64,000 nt of DNA from contig CANJKZ010000934.1 of NCBI GenBank assembly GCA_947471745.1, positions 842,001-906,000 of the forward strand. The letters are read 5' to 3'. Position 1 is the stretch's first letter; the number at the start of each line of letters is the position of its first letter. This DNA is from Closterium sp. Naga37s-1 (taxonomy: Eukaryota > Streptophyta > Zygnematophyceae > Desmidiales > Closteriaceae). Positions 19,701-28,603 of this stretch are shown here, in pieces. The position numbers and the translations under genes are program-made. Below the pieces are notes generated by a model. That model saw nothing but the letters and a program-made list of their open reading frames with translations. It did not search any database and had not been told where the DNA came from.

Positions 19701-20460
19701 CATCCCCATCCCCATCCCCATCCCCATCGCCATCGCCATCGCCATCGCCATCGCCATCGCCATCGCCATCGCCATCGCCATCGCCATCGCCATCGCCATC
19801 ACCATCACCATCACCATCACTATTGCCATCACCAGGCAGGTGAAAACAGAACCGACATCCAAGTCGAAGAGAGGCTGAAGATTCTCAAGGATCGCACCAA
19901 ATGGTGCACCCGAGAAGCCGCCCATAAAATAAATAAAGTGAAAAAGAGGCTTAACGCATCGACCGTCTTCCTGGCAGCCGATATTCCGTACAATCAATCC
20001 GGCGTTACGCCTCGGTCAGAGTCATGGGACGCTCTAAAATGGGCGTTTGGAGATAATAATGTGTCGGACGTGCCTCACTATTGGCTGTCCTGGCTGCGAG
20101 AGAAAGTCGAAGGGACTGTCATGATTGACGAGCTTATGCCATCGGCAAATAGCCTTGACCCAGGTGCGTCTCAAACTTCCTTTTTTGCACTTTGATGACT
20201 ACCTTTTTGCAAATCTGTTGATATCCAGTCGGTCCTTAGGTGGCTGCAACATTTCACAGCGTTTGTGTTTGTTGAATATTTTGGCAGGCATTGTGGCCAT
20301 TTTAGACAAGCTGATCTGCGCACGGTCAGATGTTTTCCTTGCTGGCTCCATTTCTTGTGGAGGTGGTCGGGGCTTTGAGAAAGATATATTGCTTCACCGA
20401 GACAGCCTGAGTAAAAAGGTAGATTTCTCTAGATGGGCTGCAGGGGAGAAACCCTTTTAG
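13793..20460 (+). CDS. Type II membrane fucosyltransferase-like protein (7 exons)
   Basis: Exons 13793-14932, 15389-15514, 16346-16538, 17734-17860, 18966-19155, 19836-20163 and 20288-20460 give 758 residues; all junctions are GT-AG and phases match. The ATG at 13793 is the first in frame. The cytosolic tail carries a duplicated TTYNR...SDLDEISFS segment, a membrane segment spans about 95-117, and the stem has Ser/Gly/Asp repeats. The C-terminal half resembles the GDP-fucose O-fucosyltransferase superfamily (GT-B): [14 protein letters not shown] near the start, GVHYRSE (His582, Arg584 as the GDP-fucose-contacting H-x-R pair), and a final [16 protein letters not shown] followed by [12 protein letters not shown]. 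Expected role: Golgi or ER glycan fucosylation. Family level is likely, acceptor unknown. Introns contain exon echoes and several microsatellites. Confidence 0.72.
14414..14522 (+). repeat. TTCAGG-type hexamer array coding Ser/Gly/Asp stem
   Basis: Tandem GGTTCAGGTTCAGATTCA units within exon 1 of the fucosyltransferase-like gene encode GSGSDSGS repeats, a flexible luminal stem. A second Ser/Gly run lies at 14775-14860. Confidence 0.85.
15236..15368. repeat. GT/GC dinucleotide microsatellite in intron 1
   Basis: Alternating purine-pyrimidine run (GTGCGTGC, GTGTGTGT) just upstream of the exon 2 acceptor (AG at 15387-15388). Confidence 0.9.
15565..16300 (+). repeat. Exon echoes of fucosyltransferase exons 2 and 3
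   Basis: 15590-15665 repeats the middle of exon 2 (GAGCAG..CTCACCAACGCCAAG..CATTGAGGC.GCACGGGT). 15898-15960 and 16219-16287 repeat the first ~70 bp of exon 3, each with its CTCAG acceptor, before the accepted copy at 16346. A long CCCT array separates the first two. Confidence 0.88.
15972..16192. repeat. CCCT tetranucleotide microsatellite (~220 bp)
   Basis: Almost pure (CCCT)n with few interruptions, inside an intron between two copies of the exon 3 start. A shorter run lies at 14982-15016. Confidence 0.97.
16478..17345 (+). repeat. Tandem exon-intron array, 7 copies of the exon 3 tail
   Basis: CCCACCGTCAGCTACCTCTG starts at 16478, 16599, 16723, 16861, 16995, 17133 and 17271 (steps 121, 124, 138, 134, 138, 138). 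Each copy encodes [20 protein letters not shown] and nearly all end in a GTGAG donor. From the third copy on the unit also contains intron sequence (GAAGTGGAAGGGAAGAGG). Exon 3 most simply ends at the first donor (16538). Confidence 0.95.
17585..17660 (+). repeat. Exon 4 echo of the fucosyltransferase-like gene
   Basis: CAGCGGAGATTGC and the following GTTCACACTGGCCATGGGG repeat the start of exon 4 (17734) about 147 bp upstream, with the acceptor kept but the frame altered. Confidence 0.85.
17970..18310. repeat. CACACACCTGTCCTCCCA minisatellite with palindrome
   Basis: Units of about 18 bp (CACACACCTGTCCTCCCA) recur in intron 4. A near-perfect 30-bp palindrome at 18230-18259 is centred on GTTGAC with arms GGTGACTTTTGA / TCAAAAGTCACC; a half-site occurs at 18023-18036. 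Confidence 0.85.
18357..18860 (+). repeat. Exon 5 echoes, at least four
   Basis: GAAGCACAGGGATGTGGTGATA-type exon 5 starts occur at about 18358, 18570 and 18643 before the accepted one at 18966, and GGCGCATGCTTTGCTGCCGTATGC-type interior copies at about 18713 and 18817. The 18643 copy keeps an acceptor AG and stays open for about 40 codons. Confidence 0.88.
19365..19834. repeat. CATCNC hexanucleotide satellite ending at a splice acceptor
   Basis: About 78 tandem hexamers CATCAC, CATCCC or CATCGC in homogeneous blocks (CATCGC block about 19727-19800). The last unit is CACCAG, which supplies the AG (19834-19835) of exon 6. Confidence 0.95.
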
Positions 20461-21124
20461 GGTATGATTTGGCTAACCATTGCAAGAAATCTTAGCTGTA
20501 CTGACTTAAAGGTTAGGAATGAAAGAAACTATACTGCTTTCGAAGGAGTAAAACGCGTCGTTCAATGGAGGGTCATTATCCCTCGACGCCACATGTGGTT
20601 TAGGATTGACCACCAATCAAAGGCAAGGTGACGTGTGCATCGAATGACGTGTGGATCTCGGGGGGATCCCGCAATCACTTCAATTCGTTTTCCACCAAGA
20701 CAATTCGTAACATGCCTCGGATTCCCCGCTGAATTAACAGCCGAAATCTAAGGGAAGTATTCACACACCAGTTCTGAAGCCTTCGTGTCCTGGTTGCATT
20801 TTTGTGAACAGATTGTTGGAGCTGGTTTCAAGGCTAGGCCGAAAAAACATGTAGCTGAAGGAGCCTGGTTGCTTCGTAGTACGCTTGTGTTTCAAATGCA
20901 GATCACCAAATTTGTATGCCAGAAGAACCCCAACTCGGCATGTTTGAATACGCATTCAGCGTGCTCACTTCCTACCATGTTTTCAGACCAGCCTTACCAT
21001 GAGGGACATAGCCTCACTGGTTTCCATTTTCAGAACCTAATTTGAGAGGCTAGCTTTTCTGAACGTACTCCTTTCATCTTCCACACATTCAGGACCATTT
21101 CGAGGTTCTGACAAATTCTGTCAA
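20461..21124. other. Intergenic region between fucosyltransferase-like and SDR genes
   Basis: No gene seen. It must hold the 3' end of the upstream gene and the promoter of the SDR gene, but no clear TATA box or polyadenylation signal stands out. Confidence 0.5.
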
Positions 21125-24100
21125 ATGGCCGCTTCAACTCTCTCAGCTTCCGTTGCTCAGGCCGCAGTTGCGCTTCAAAGTAAGGCAATGCTAGATGGCA
21201 AGTCCGATTGCTCTGGTCTATGGAGCCTGTCCATGCACAAGATTCGCGTATCCGTTTCCCGGTCTCGTCTGTTTAGTATATTATTGTATTGAAAGTAGGA
21301 ACATGAGGAGATGTCGCCGTTCTAGAATCCTCGCACCTTATTCATACACGTTCGGCTCTGGCACATGCATCTTCCATATCTAGAAAGATGTATAAGGATT
21401 CCACCCGCACTGGGCACGAAAGTAAGGCTCCCTCCAATGTTTTGGTCGTTCTTGGAAAATAAGACTCCCTTCAATCTATCCGCTGCTCCTTCGCAGGCAA
21501 TGGCAGCGTTCGTGCCGAACGGATCTCCTCAGCAGCGGCTCTTTTCCCCTCCAGAGTCGCTGGTCTCTCCGGTGAGTCCGTTTTCCTAACTACCCAGGCG
21601 TCTCTTATCACCGTGAAGTTGCCGGTGGCTTTTCAGTTCGTTCATTCCAGCCATTCCTCTGCAAGGGCCATGTGTCTACGTGGCCATTCGTTTACGTGGC
21701 GGTGTGTTCACGTGGTTATGCGTTTACGTGGCCATGCGATCGTATCTACCCCTCTCGTTCCGTGATGCCTCACGCGCGCCATTGTTTGGCCTTAACGCGT
21801 TTTTCTCCCGTCCCCTCCCTGTTTCCGCTTGCCTCTCCTTCTCCGCACCCTGCTTCCCTCTCCACCTCCCTCCGCCTTCTCCTCTTCCGCATGCTCCCCT
21901 TCCGTACGCCTCCTCTGCTTCCGCCTCTTCCGCCTGCTCCGCCTCCTTCCCCGACCCGACCACAGCCAGCAGCCCCGTGTCCCGCAGCGCGAGCACTTCA
22001 CGGCGCGGGGTCGTGAGGAGAGCTAACGCGGTGACGCCACGTGCGTCCGCGGAGGCAGAAGAGCCCGTGACCATTGACAACTCGAACGGTGAGATCCGGG
22101 TAATCGGGTCTACTGTTACATGATAACCAGAGAGCGTGTTTATGATACTATGATATGAGAGGGGAGAAGGGGAAGGCAGAAGAGCCCGTGACCATTGACA
22201 ACTCGAACGGTGAGATCCGGGTAACTGTGTCTTGTGTTGAGCGGTAACCAGAGGCGTATTTTGGTACGATGGAAGGGGAGGAGGGGAAGAAGAGGAGCCG
22301 GTGACCATTGAGAACTAGACCGGTGAGATCCGGGTGCTCGTGTTCTTGTTTGGAAGGTACTTAAAGGGCGCTCTTAGGGTGGATGGGGTAAGAGGTCGAA
22401 GGGAAGAAGGGAAGGAGGGAAAGGCAGATGAGCCAGTGACCATTGACAACTCGACTGGTGAGATTTGGATGGCCTTGTCTTGTGAAGTTCCGAGATGACC
22501 AGAGGAAGGAGTTAGGGTATTGAGACGTCTCAAAACTAGTTCCGAGATGACTAGAGGAAGGAGTTCGGGTATTGAGACGTCTCAAAACTGGAGTTAGGGT
22601 ATGATTGGGTGGATGCGGAAGAGGGAGGGCGAGGGAAGGGGAGAAGGAAGGAAAAGAGGAGGAGCCGGTTACCATTGACAACTCGACCGGTGAGATCCGG
22701 ATACTCGTGTCCAATTTGGAAGGTACTCAGAGGGCGGGTTTAGGGTATGATCGGGTGGATGCGGAACAGGGAGGGTGAGGGAAGGGCAGAAAAGCTGGTG
22801 ACCAGTGGCAACTCGACCGTTGAGATTTGAGTTGCCTTGTCTAGTTTTGACAAAGTGGAAAACCAGAGGGCGGGTTTAGGGTAGAGGGGCGGGACAGGGT
22901 GAGGGATATCCAGGCGAGAGGTGGTGTCAGACCCACACACCCTCTCCACCTATCTCACCCCTAAGTCCCGCGCTGTCCCCTTCCATCTCGCCCCTCTCTC
23001 ACTGTGCGTGAGTGGGAATGGGTGGTGAGGCAGCTGGCCAAGGCAGGCTTGTTGGTGACAGCGGTGCAGAGGGAAGAGTAGTTGTTGATGCAGTATCCTC
23101 GCCTCTCACACACTCTCCCCCCCGTCTCTCGCCCCTCATTCCCCACAATTTTCGCTTTCTTGATACTCCATCCTTTCAATGCTTGTGGTGGGCGGAGGGG
23201 GCGTGGGCATGGAGATGGTGAGGCAGCTGGCCAAGGCGGGCTCGTGGGTGACAGCGCTGCAGAGGGGGGTAAATGTCTTTCATTGCCATTCCCACGCCTC
23301 TCACACACTCTCCCCTTCTCATCTCGCCCCTAATTGCTTCTCCCAGTGCTCGTGGTGGGTGGTGGCGGAGTGGGGATGGAGGTGGTGAGGCAGCTGGCCA
23401 AGGCAGGCTCGTGGGTGACAGCGCTGCAGAGGGGGGAGAAGTTCCGCAAGGAGATTGAGGGGCTGGGGGCCATGCTGGCCATCGGGGACGTGATGGCGCC
23501 TGGAACCATCGAGAAGGCGCTCAGAGGGAACACCTTTGATGCTGTCGTCTCTACCGTTGGTGAGTCATGGGGCCCGTGGGTGACAGCGCTGCAGAAGGGG
23601 GAGAAGTCTTTTGAGACGTCTCAAAAGAGCGAGTGTGCTTGGCGTGGGTGACAGCGCTGCAGAGGGAGGAGAAGTTCTAGAAGGAGATTGAGGGGCTGGG
23701 AGGCATGCTGGCGGTTGGGGATGAGTGTGGTCAATAGTGTGTGGCCTTGAGTGTGTGTGTCATGCTGCTAAGCAGGGGAGATTGAGGGGCTGGGGGCGAT
23801 GCTGGCTGTTGGAGACGTGATGGCTCGTGTGATAAGTCGATTTTTGAGTCGACTCGTGTGATAAGTCGGCTTTTGAGTCGACTCGTGTGATAAGTCGATT
23901 TTTGAGTCGACTAAAAAATGTATCTGTGGCGCCTTGAGAAGGCTCTGAGAGGAAACACGTTTGATGCTGTCGTGTCTACCGTTGGTGAGCCATGGGCCTA
24001 CTCAGGGCGGAGTGAGTGTGTGAACGTGTGCATGAGTGTGAGTGTGTTGTTGCGTGTCTGTTGCAGCAGGGAAAATTGAGGGGTTGGGGGCGATGTGGGC

Positions 24101-24475
24101 TGTTGAAGGGGCTGTTGAGAAGGTTGTTGATGGCTGTTTCATTTGAGCACCTGGCATGAAAGAAAATGAGCTCAAATGAAACCGCTTGAATGATGTCGTG
24201 TCCACTGTTGGTGAGTCATGGGGAGGCCCCTGGCTGGCACGATTTTGAAGGCGCTCAGGGATAACACCTAGAATGATGTCGTGTCCACTGTTGGTGGGAG
24301 GCAGCAGGGAGTGGGCGTATGTTTGTTTGAGAGATGTAGGGTCAGGGGGGGACGTTGGGGAGAGGGGATGTGATGGGGCTGAGGGGATGTGATGGGGCTG
24401 AGGGGTAGCACCTTTTGATGCTGTCTTGTCCACTGTTGGTGAGTTGTGGGGAGTGGGCATGGCGCGCGTGCGTGC

Positions 24476-24519
<44 letters not shown>

Positions 24520-27500
24520 CAACATGTGTGACTTACTATATCAATCTGTTTGTGTGTTACTTTGTGCAGGAGGGGGTCTTACAGACATCAAGGTGGACTC
24601 GGTAAGTGACATGCGTTGCTGCATTCAGAAGAGTGTGGTACTGCATTGTGATATGGGCTGGGTTACTGGGATGCGTTTTTGGATGCGTTCATTACAGCTT
24701 CGTTATTGCCCATCCTTTGCCCCTCCCCCCTTCCTTTTCTCTTGCTTTATTCCCTTCCTCCGTGTCTCTTCCACCTCCTTTCAGAGGCAACTAAGTTTTT
24801 CTTAGGCGCCTCAGGGGGCTTTATTACCTTCCCGCTATTCCACCTCCCTTTTTCACCCTCCAACCAACAGGACGGCAACATTAATGTCATTGCAGCAGCT
24901 GAGAAGGCTGGGGTTCCCCGCTTTGTCCTTGTGAGTTGGTTTGCTGGAGTGGAAAGGGGAAATGAGGGAAGGGGTGAAGAAGAAGGATGGGTGGGAGGAG
25001 GGGAGGGAGGAGGAGGAAATCAGGGGTGGGGGGGTGTTTCGTGCTTCGTTCTTTCTTGTGAGTTGTTGTTTTGACAGCGAGGGTAAAGGGAAGGGGGTTT
25101 TTGGGGAGTGGAGAGAGAGAAGGAGAGAAGGAGAGAAGGAGTGGAGAGGGGAGAAGGCTGATATCGTGACAGGTGATTGCAAGCCAGGCAGTTGTGGTGG
25201 GTAATGAGATGGAAGTACTGGGGCCAGTGCTCATGCTTGCATCGGAAAGTACTGGGGCCAGTGCTTATGCTATGTGGAGAAAGACGCGTCCAGCGTCCTG
25301 GACGCATGCGTCCAGACGCTGGACGCTAGTTTAGGGCCCCCGAGACGCAGCAAAAGACGCAGGTCCGGGCAGCCAAAAAAACCCCCCCGGGCAGCCAAAA
25401 AAAAAGTTATAGGGCAGAGGGAAGAGGGGGTAAGAGGGGGGGTGGGGGGGGGGGGGGGGAACACACTTTCATAGCAAAATTTCTCCTCAACAACAAAATT
25501 TCAGCCACAACAATAGAACATGAAGGTGAGCCCCAAATTTCCATAATCACAATTAGTCCAAGGGTTGTTTAGCATGCATGCATACTACCACTAACTAACA
25601 TGCATCACTCATCCTCCTCGCTCTCCATCCCCTTCTCCTCCTCCTTCTCCAAATCCTCCTGCTCCTTGTACTCGTCGAAGGTGAGGTCATCCTCATCCAC
25701 CTCCACCTCTCCATCCTCCTCAAGCTTGTACCCCTCGGGAAGGGGTCGGGGGGGAATGTTCCCCTCCACTATTCCCGCCTTCCTGACTTCCCCACTCGGC
25801 CCCGCACCCGCCGCACCCTTGTGGTGGTTGTGCACAACGTTCCAGTTGTGCGCAACGAACACAAGGTCGCGAACACAAGGAGCTAGCCATAACGGTGGTG
25901 CGCGGAAAGGAGCTAAAACCACTAGGGTTTTTGAAAGAGAATTGGGTTGTGAGAAAAGGGAGCACAAATGAGAGGTTTCATGAACTAAATGGGCTTTGTG
26001 GGGGTGGTGGACCACAAAGGTTGGGTTTCCTAGTTGTGGAGTGGTGGAGAGGGGTTGGATTTCCAAATCAATTTTGCAAAAAGGGGAGGGGGTTAGGGGT
26101 GAATTAGATGGCTGGTTTTGGGGGTCGAATTTGCTTGGGGGGTGTCGAATTTCGGCGAAATTGACATTCGCGACGAAATCGCGAATGTCGATTTCGCGAT
26201 CGCGAAAAAACAAAAATCTCGGTCTGCCCGAAAAAATTTCCAGGGTGCGTCCTGCGTCCGGACGCGCGTCCTGCGTCTTTGCATCCGGACGCTGCGTCCG
26301 GACGCAGGACGCAGGGCTGCCCCAGCGTCTTTCTCCACATAGTGCTTATGCTTGCTTCGGGAAGTACTGGGGCCAGTGCTTATGCTTGCTTCGGGAAGTA
26401 CTGGGGCCAGTGCTTATGCTTGCTTCGGGAAGTACTGGGGCCAGTGCTTATGCTTGCTTCGGGAAGTACTGGGGCCAGTGCTTATGCTTGCTTCGGGAAG
26501 TACTGGGCCAGTGCTTATGCTTGCTTCGGGAAGTACTGGGGCCAGTGCTTATGCTTGCTTCGGGAAGTACTGGGGCCAGGAACTGCCTGGGACCAGTGCT
26601 TATCGTGGCAAGGTAATGAGATGGAAGTACTGGGGCCAGTGCTTATGCTTGCATCGGGAGCAACCCCTTGTTCTCATCCTCCTTTGTGCTATCTTTCTCT
26701 TCTCTGTCTCTCTTCCCCTCTCCCTGCTCGATCTCCCAGGTGTCGAGCATAGGAGCGGGCGACAGCAAGGCAGCAGTGCCAGGCAAGGAAATGGACGTGC
26801 TGGAGCCAGTGCTGGCAGAGAAGGAGAAGAGCGAGGAGCAACCCAACCCCATCCTCACCTAAGTTGCTTTCTCTCCTCTCCTGCTCACGTCTCCCCTGCT
26901 CGCCTCCCCCAGGTGTCGAGCATAGGAGCGGGCGATAGCAAGGCAGCGGTCCCTGGGAAGGAGATGGACGTGCTGGGGCCGGTGCTGGCGGAGAAGGAGA
27001 AGAGTGAGGAGCGACTCAAGGCGAGCGATAAGCTCAAGTGGACCATTGTTCGCCCAGGAGGGCTTCTCTCAGATGTAAGGGGCGAGGAGATGGGTGCAGG
27101 GCTTCTCTCACATGTGAGCCTGCTCTCAGATGTGAGCCTGCTCTCAGATGTGAGCCTGCTCTCAGATGTGAGCCTGCTCTCAGATGTGAGCCTGCTCTCA
27201 GATGTGAGCCTGCTCTCAGATGTGAGCCTGCTCTCAGATGTGAGCCTGCTCTCAGATGAGCCTTCTCTCAGATGTGAGCCTGCTCTCAGATGTGAGCCTG
27301 CTCTCAGATGTGAGCCTGCTCTCAGATGTGAGCCTGCTCTCAGATGTGAGCCTGCTCTCAGATGTGAGCCTGCTCTCAGATGTGAGCCTGCTCTCAGATG
27401 TGAGCCTGCTCTCAGATGTGAGCCTGCTCTCAGATGTGAGCCTGCTCTCAGATGTGAGCCTTCTCTCAGATGTGAGCCTTCTCTCAGATGTGAGCCTTCT

Positions 27501-28603
27501 CTCAGATGTGAGCCTTCTCTCAGATGTCTGATGCTTTATGGGAGAGGCGGGTATAATAAGAGCAGGAGAGGAGAGGAGAGGCTCAAGGCGACCAGGCGAG
27601 CGAGAAGCTCAAGTTGACCCTCGTCCGATCAGGGGGACTGCTGTCAGATGTAAGCCTGCTGTTATGCATAGGGGGAGAGGGGAGAGGTGCAGTGCTCTCA
27701 GATCTAAGCCTGCTGACAGCTGTCAGCTCGATGTTCCTATTTCCACCCACTGTGCATCTCAAACCACAACCTCACCAACCCCCACCTCCCACCCTCCACC
27801 TCCTACCCACTCCCCCCCCCACACAACCATCCCTCCAGGCTGCCACTGGCTCAGGCATTCTCACAGAGGGGATGGGCCCGGTAAATACTCAGTATCACCA
27901 AACCCCGCCTCCCACCCCCCCCCCCTCGTACTCCTCTCCTCCAGGCAGCCAGTGGCTCGGGCATTCTCACAGAGGACAGCAGCGTGGTGGGGGTCATCTC
28001 CCGTGCTGACGTGGCACAACTGGTGAGTCACCTCACCGCCCTGCTGTCACCTCACCTCCGTTGCTGATGTGGCGCAGCCCGTGAGTCGCTACCTAGTTGC
28101 TGAACTCTACCATGTCCTGCCCGAGGATGTATGAGGTTTATATGTAGTCCCACCCATGCCCAACTCATTCAATACCAATGAGACACATGCCCAACTCATT
28201 CAATACCAATGAGAAACATCGTTCACCAGTCTCACTTATATCCATCTCTGTACATGTGCTCGTCACTGCAACATCCCTCCTTGTACCTGCGCCCACCACC
28301 CCGCCATCAGATTTTGCGCATTCTCTTTCAGGAGAAGGCGGAGGGGAAGGTTTTCTCTGCCATTGATGCGCAAAAGGTGGGTGTGGTGCAAAACGTGGGT
28401 AAGTACTTCGTATTTTCATTCCCCATCTCCCCTCCTCACACATACCACAAACATACTCCCTCTCACTGCCACCGCATTATGCACGCTTTGCCTATAAGTC
28501 GTTCCTTCCCACCCCGGCACCCTGCTCATACCTTGTCCGGTCATGATTTTTGCAGAAATTCCCTGGAGCGCCTGAGAAGGAAATTGTTGAGTTCAAGGTG
28601 TAA
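21125..28603 (+). CDS. Plastid-targeted atypical SDR, Tic62/NmrA-like (10 exons)
   Basis: Exons 21125-21179, 21497-21571, 21966-22088, 23347-23559, 24570-24601, 24871-24930, 26913-27074, 27945-28022, 28332-28376 and 28556-28603 sum to 297 codons with matching phases (296 residues). The N-terminus (MAASTLSASVAQAAVALQ, Ser/Arg-rich, few acids) looks like a chloroplast transit peptide. A Rossmann fold begins near residue 85 with GGGGVG (89-94), then DAVVSTVG, NVIAAAEKAGVPRFVLVSS, WTIVRPGG (about 229) and ISRADVAQL, the usual landmarks of atypical short-chain dehydrogenases such as Tic62 and At5g02240. Catalytic activity cannot be judged; many family members only bind NAD(P). An extra in-frame exon at 28078-28128 is possible. 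Echoes fill most introns and one intron holds a hAT remnant. Confidence 0.78.
22160..22840 (+). repeat. Five echoes of SDR exon 3 end plus donor
   Basis: After the accepted exon end (22088), GTGACCATTGACAACTCGA-type copies recur near 22189, 22301, 22437, 22667 and 22798. The first four keep a GGTGAGAT donor; the last reads GTTGAG. Two TTGAGACGTCTCAA palindromes lie between (22520-22533, 22572-22585). Confidence 0.95.
23020..24445 (+). repeat. Echoes of the SDR Rossmann exon, both halves
   Basis: Copies of the 5' half (GTGAGGCAGCTGGCCAAGGC) lie upstream of the accepted exon at about 23028 and 23217. Copies of the middle (GTGACAGCGCTGCAGA, ATTGAGGGGCTGGG) follow at 23579, 23648, 23778 and 24074. 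Copies of the end with donor (GTCCACTGTTGGTGAG type) follow at 23977, 24208, 24286 and 24429. Stops or indels break most. Confidence 0.92.
23829..23920. repeat. Three tandem GAGTCGACTC palindrome units
   Basis: TTTTTGAGTCGACT with the spacer CGTGTGATAAGTCG recurs three times in about 30-bp steps within the SDR gene intron. Confidence 0.92.
24470..24518. repeat. GT dinucleotide microsatellite
   Basis: GCGTGC then pure GT run upstream of the SDR exon 5 acceptor (24568-24569). Confidence 0.95.
25206..25269 (+). repeat. Left end of the 34-bp echo minisatellite
   Basis: GAAGTACTGGGGCCAGTGCT units before the hAT insertion; the same array resumes at 26343. Confidence 0.88.
25270..26342. mobile_element. 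Non-autonomous hAT-type DNA transposon in an SDR intron
   Basis: Perfect 18-bp terminal inverted repeats (CTATGTGGAGAAAGACGC and its complement) bound 1073 bp, with TGCTTATG as an 8-bp duplication on both sides (25262-25269, 26343-26350). GCGTCC/GGACGC subterminal motifs cluster at both ends. Because the target is itself a tandem repeat, 8-11 bp of duplication cannot be fully distinguished; 8 bp plus the coding remnant favours hAT over Mutator. Confidence 0.85.
25605..25890 (-). pseudogene. hAT transposase C-terminal remnant
   Basis: On the minus strand the segment DLVFVAHNWNVVHN (about 25880-25830) resembles the LVYVHHNLRL-type end of hAT dimerisation domains. It is followed by GNIPPRPLPEGYKLEEDG and an acidic tail (EVEVDEDDLTFDEYKEQE) to a stop at 25605. 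No catalytic domain is present and the frame upstream is not protein-like, so this is a deletion derivative. The family call rests on a short motif. Confidence 0.5.
26343..26660 (+). repeat. 34-bp minisatellite derived from SDR exon 7
   Basis: About eight units of GCTTCGGGAAGTACTGGGGC plus CAGTGCTTATGCTT. The start and end units read AATGAGATGGAAGTACTGGGGCCAGTGCT, corresponding to exon 7 codons KEMDVLGPVL. One unit lacks a G (GTACTGGGCC). Confidence 0.92.
26738..26862 (+). repeat. Echo of SDR exon 7, first half
   Basis: After an intact CCCAG acceptor, 26740-26838 repeats VSSIGAGDSKAAVPGKEMDVL and AEKEKSEE nearly unchanged (LEPVLA for LGPVLA) and then runs into a stop. The accepted exon starts at 26913. 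Confidence 0.9.
27100..27530 (+). repeat. Array of about 22 tandem 5' splice sites (18-bp units)
   Basis: The unit CTCTCAGATGTGAGCCTG repeats the last 10-12 bases of SDR exon 7 (CTTCTCTCAGAT, donor at 27075) plus a GTGAGC donor. Units are almost identical; a one-off two-base loss occurs near 27257. Being 18 bp, every unit keeps the frame and encodes LLSDVS. Confidence 0.95.
27600..27900 (+). repeat. Echoes of SDR exon 7 end and exon 8 start
   Basis: 27610-27652 repeats CTCAAGTTGACCCTCGT...GGACTGCTGTCAGATGTAAG (exon 7 end and donor). 27838-27880 repeats TCCAGGCTGCCACTGGCTCAGG...CACAGAGG (exon 8 start and acceptor) before the accepted exon at 27945. Confidence 0.85.

Noticed and set aside
19293..20195. 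Long His/Pro-rich open frame through the CATCNC satellite
   Set aside because: The open frame is a by-product of a hexamer repeat. Only the part after 19836 is coding, joined by splicing.
25605..26213. Full 202-codon minus-strand protein
   Set aside because: Only the C-terminal third resembles a hAT transposase; the N-terminal part reads AT-rich non-coding element sequence.
26352..27617. 421-codon frame spanning two minisatellites and SDR exon 7
   Set aside because: It stays open because both repeat units have compatible lengths, and it merges intron arrays with a real exon. The spliced SDR model explains the coding part.
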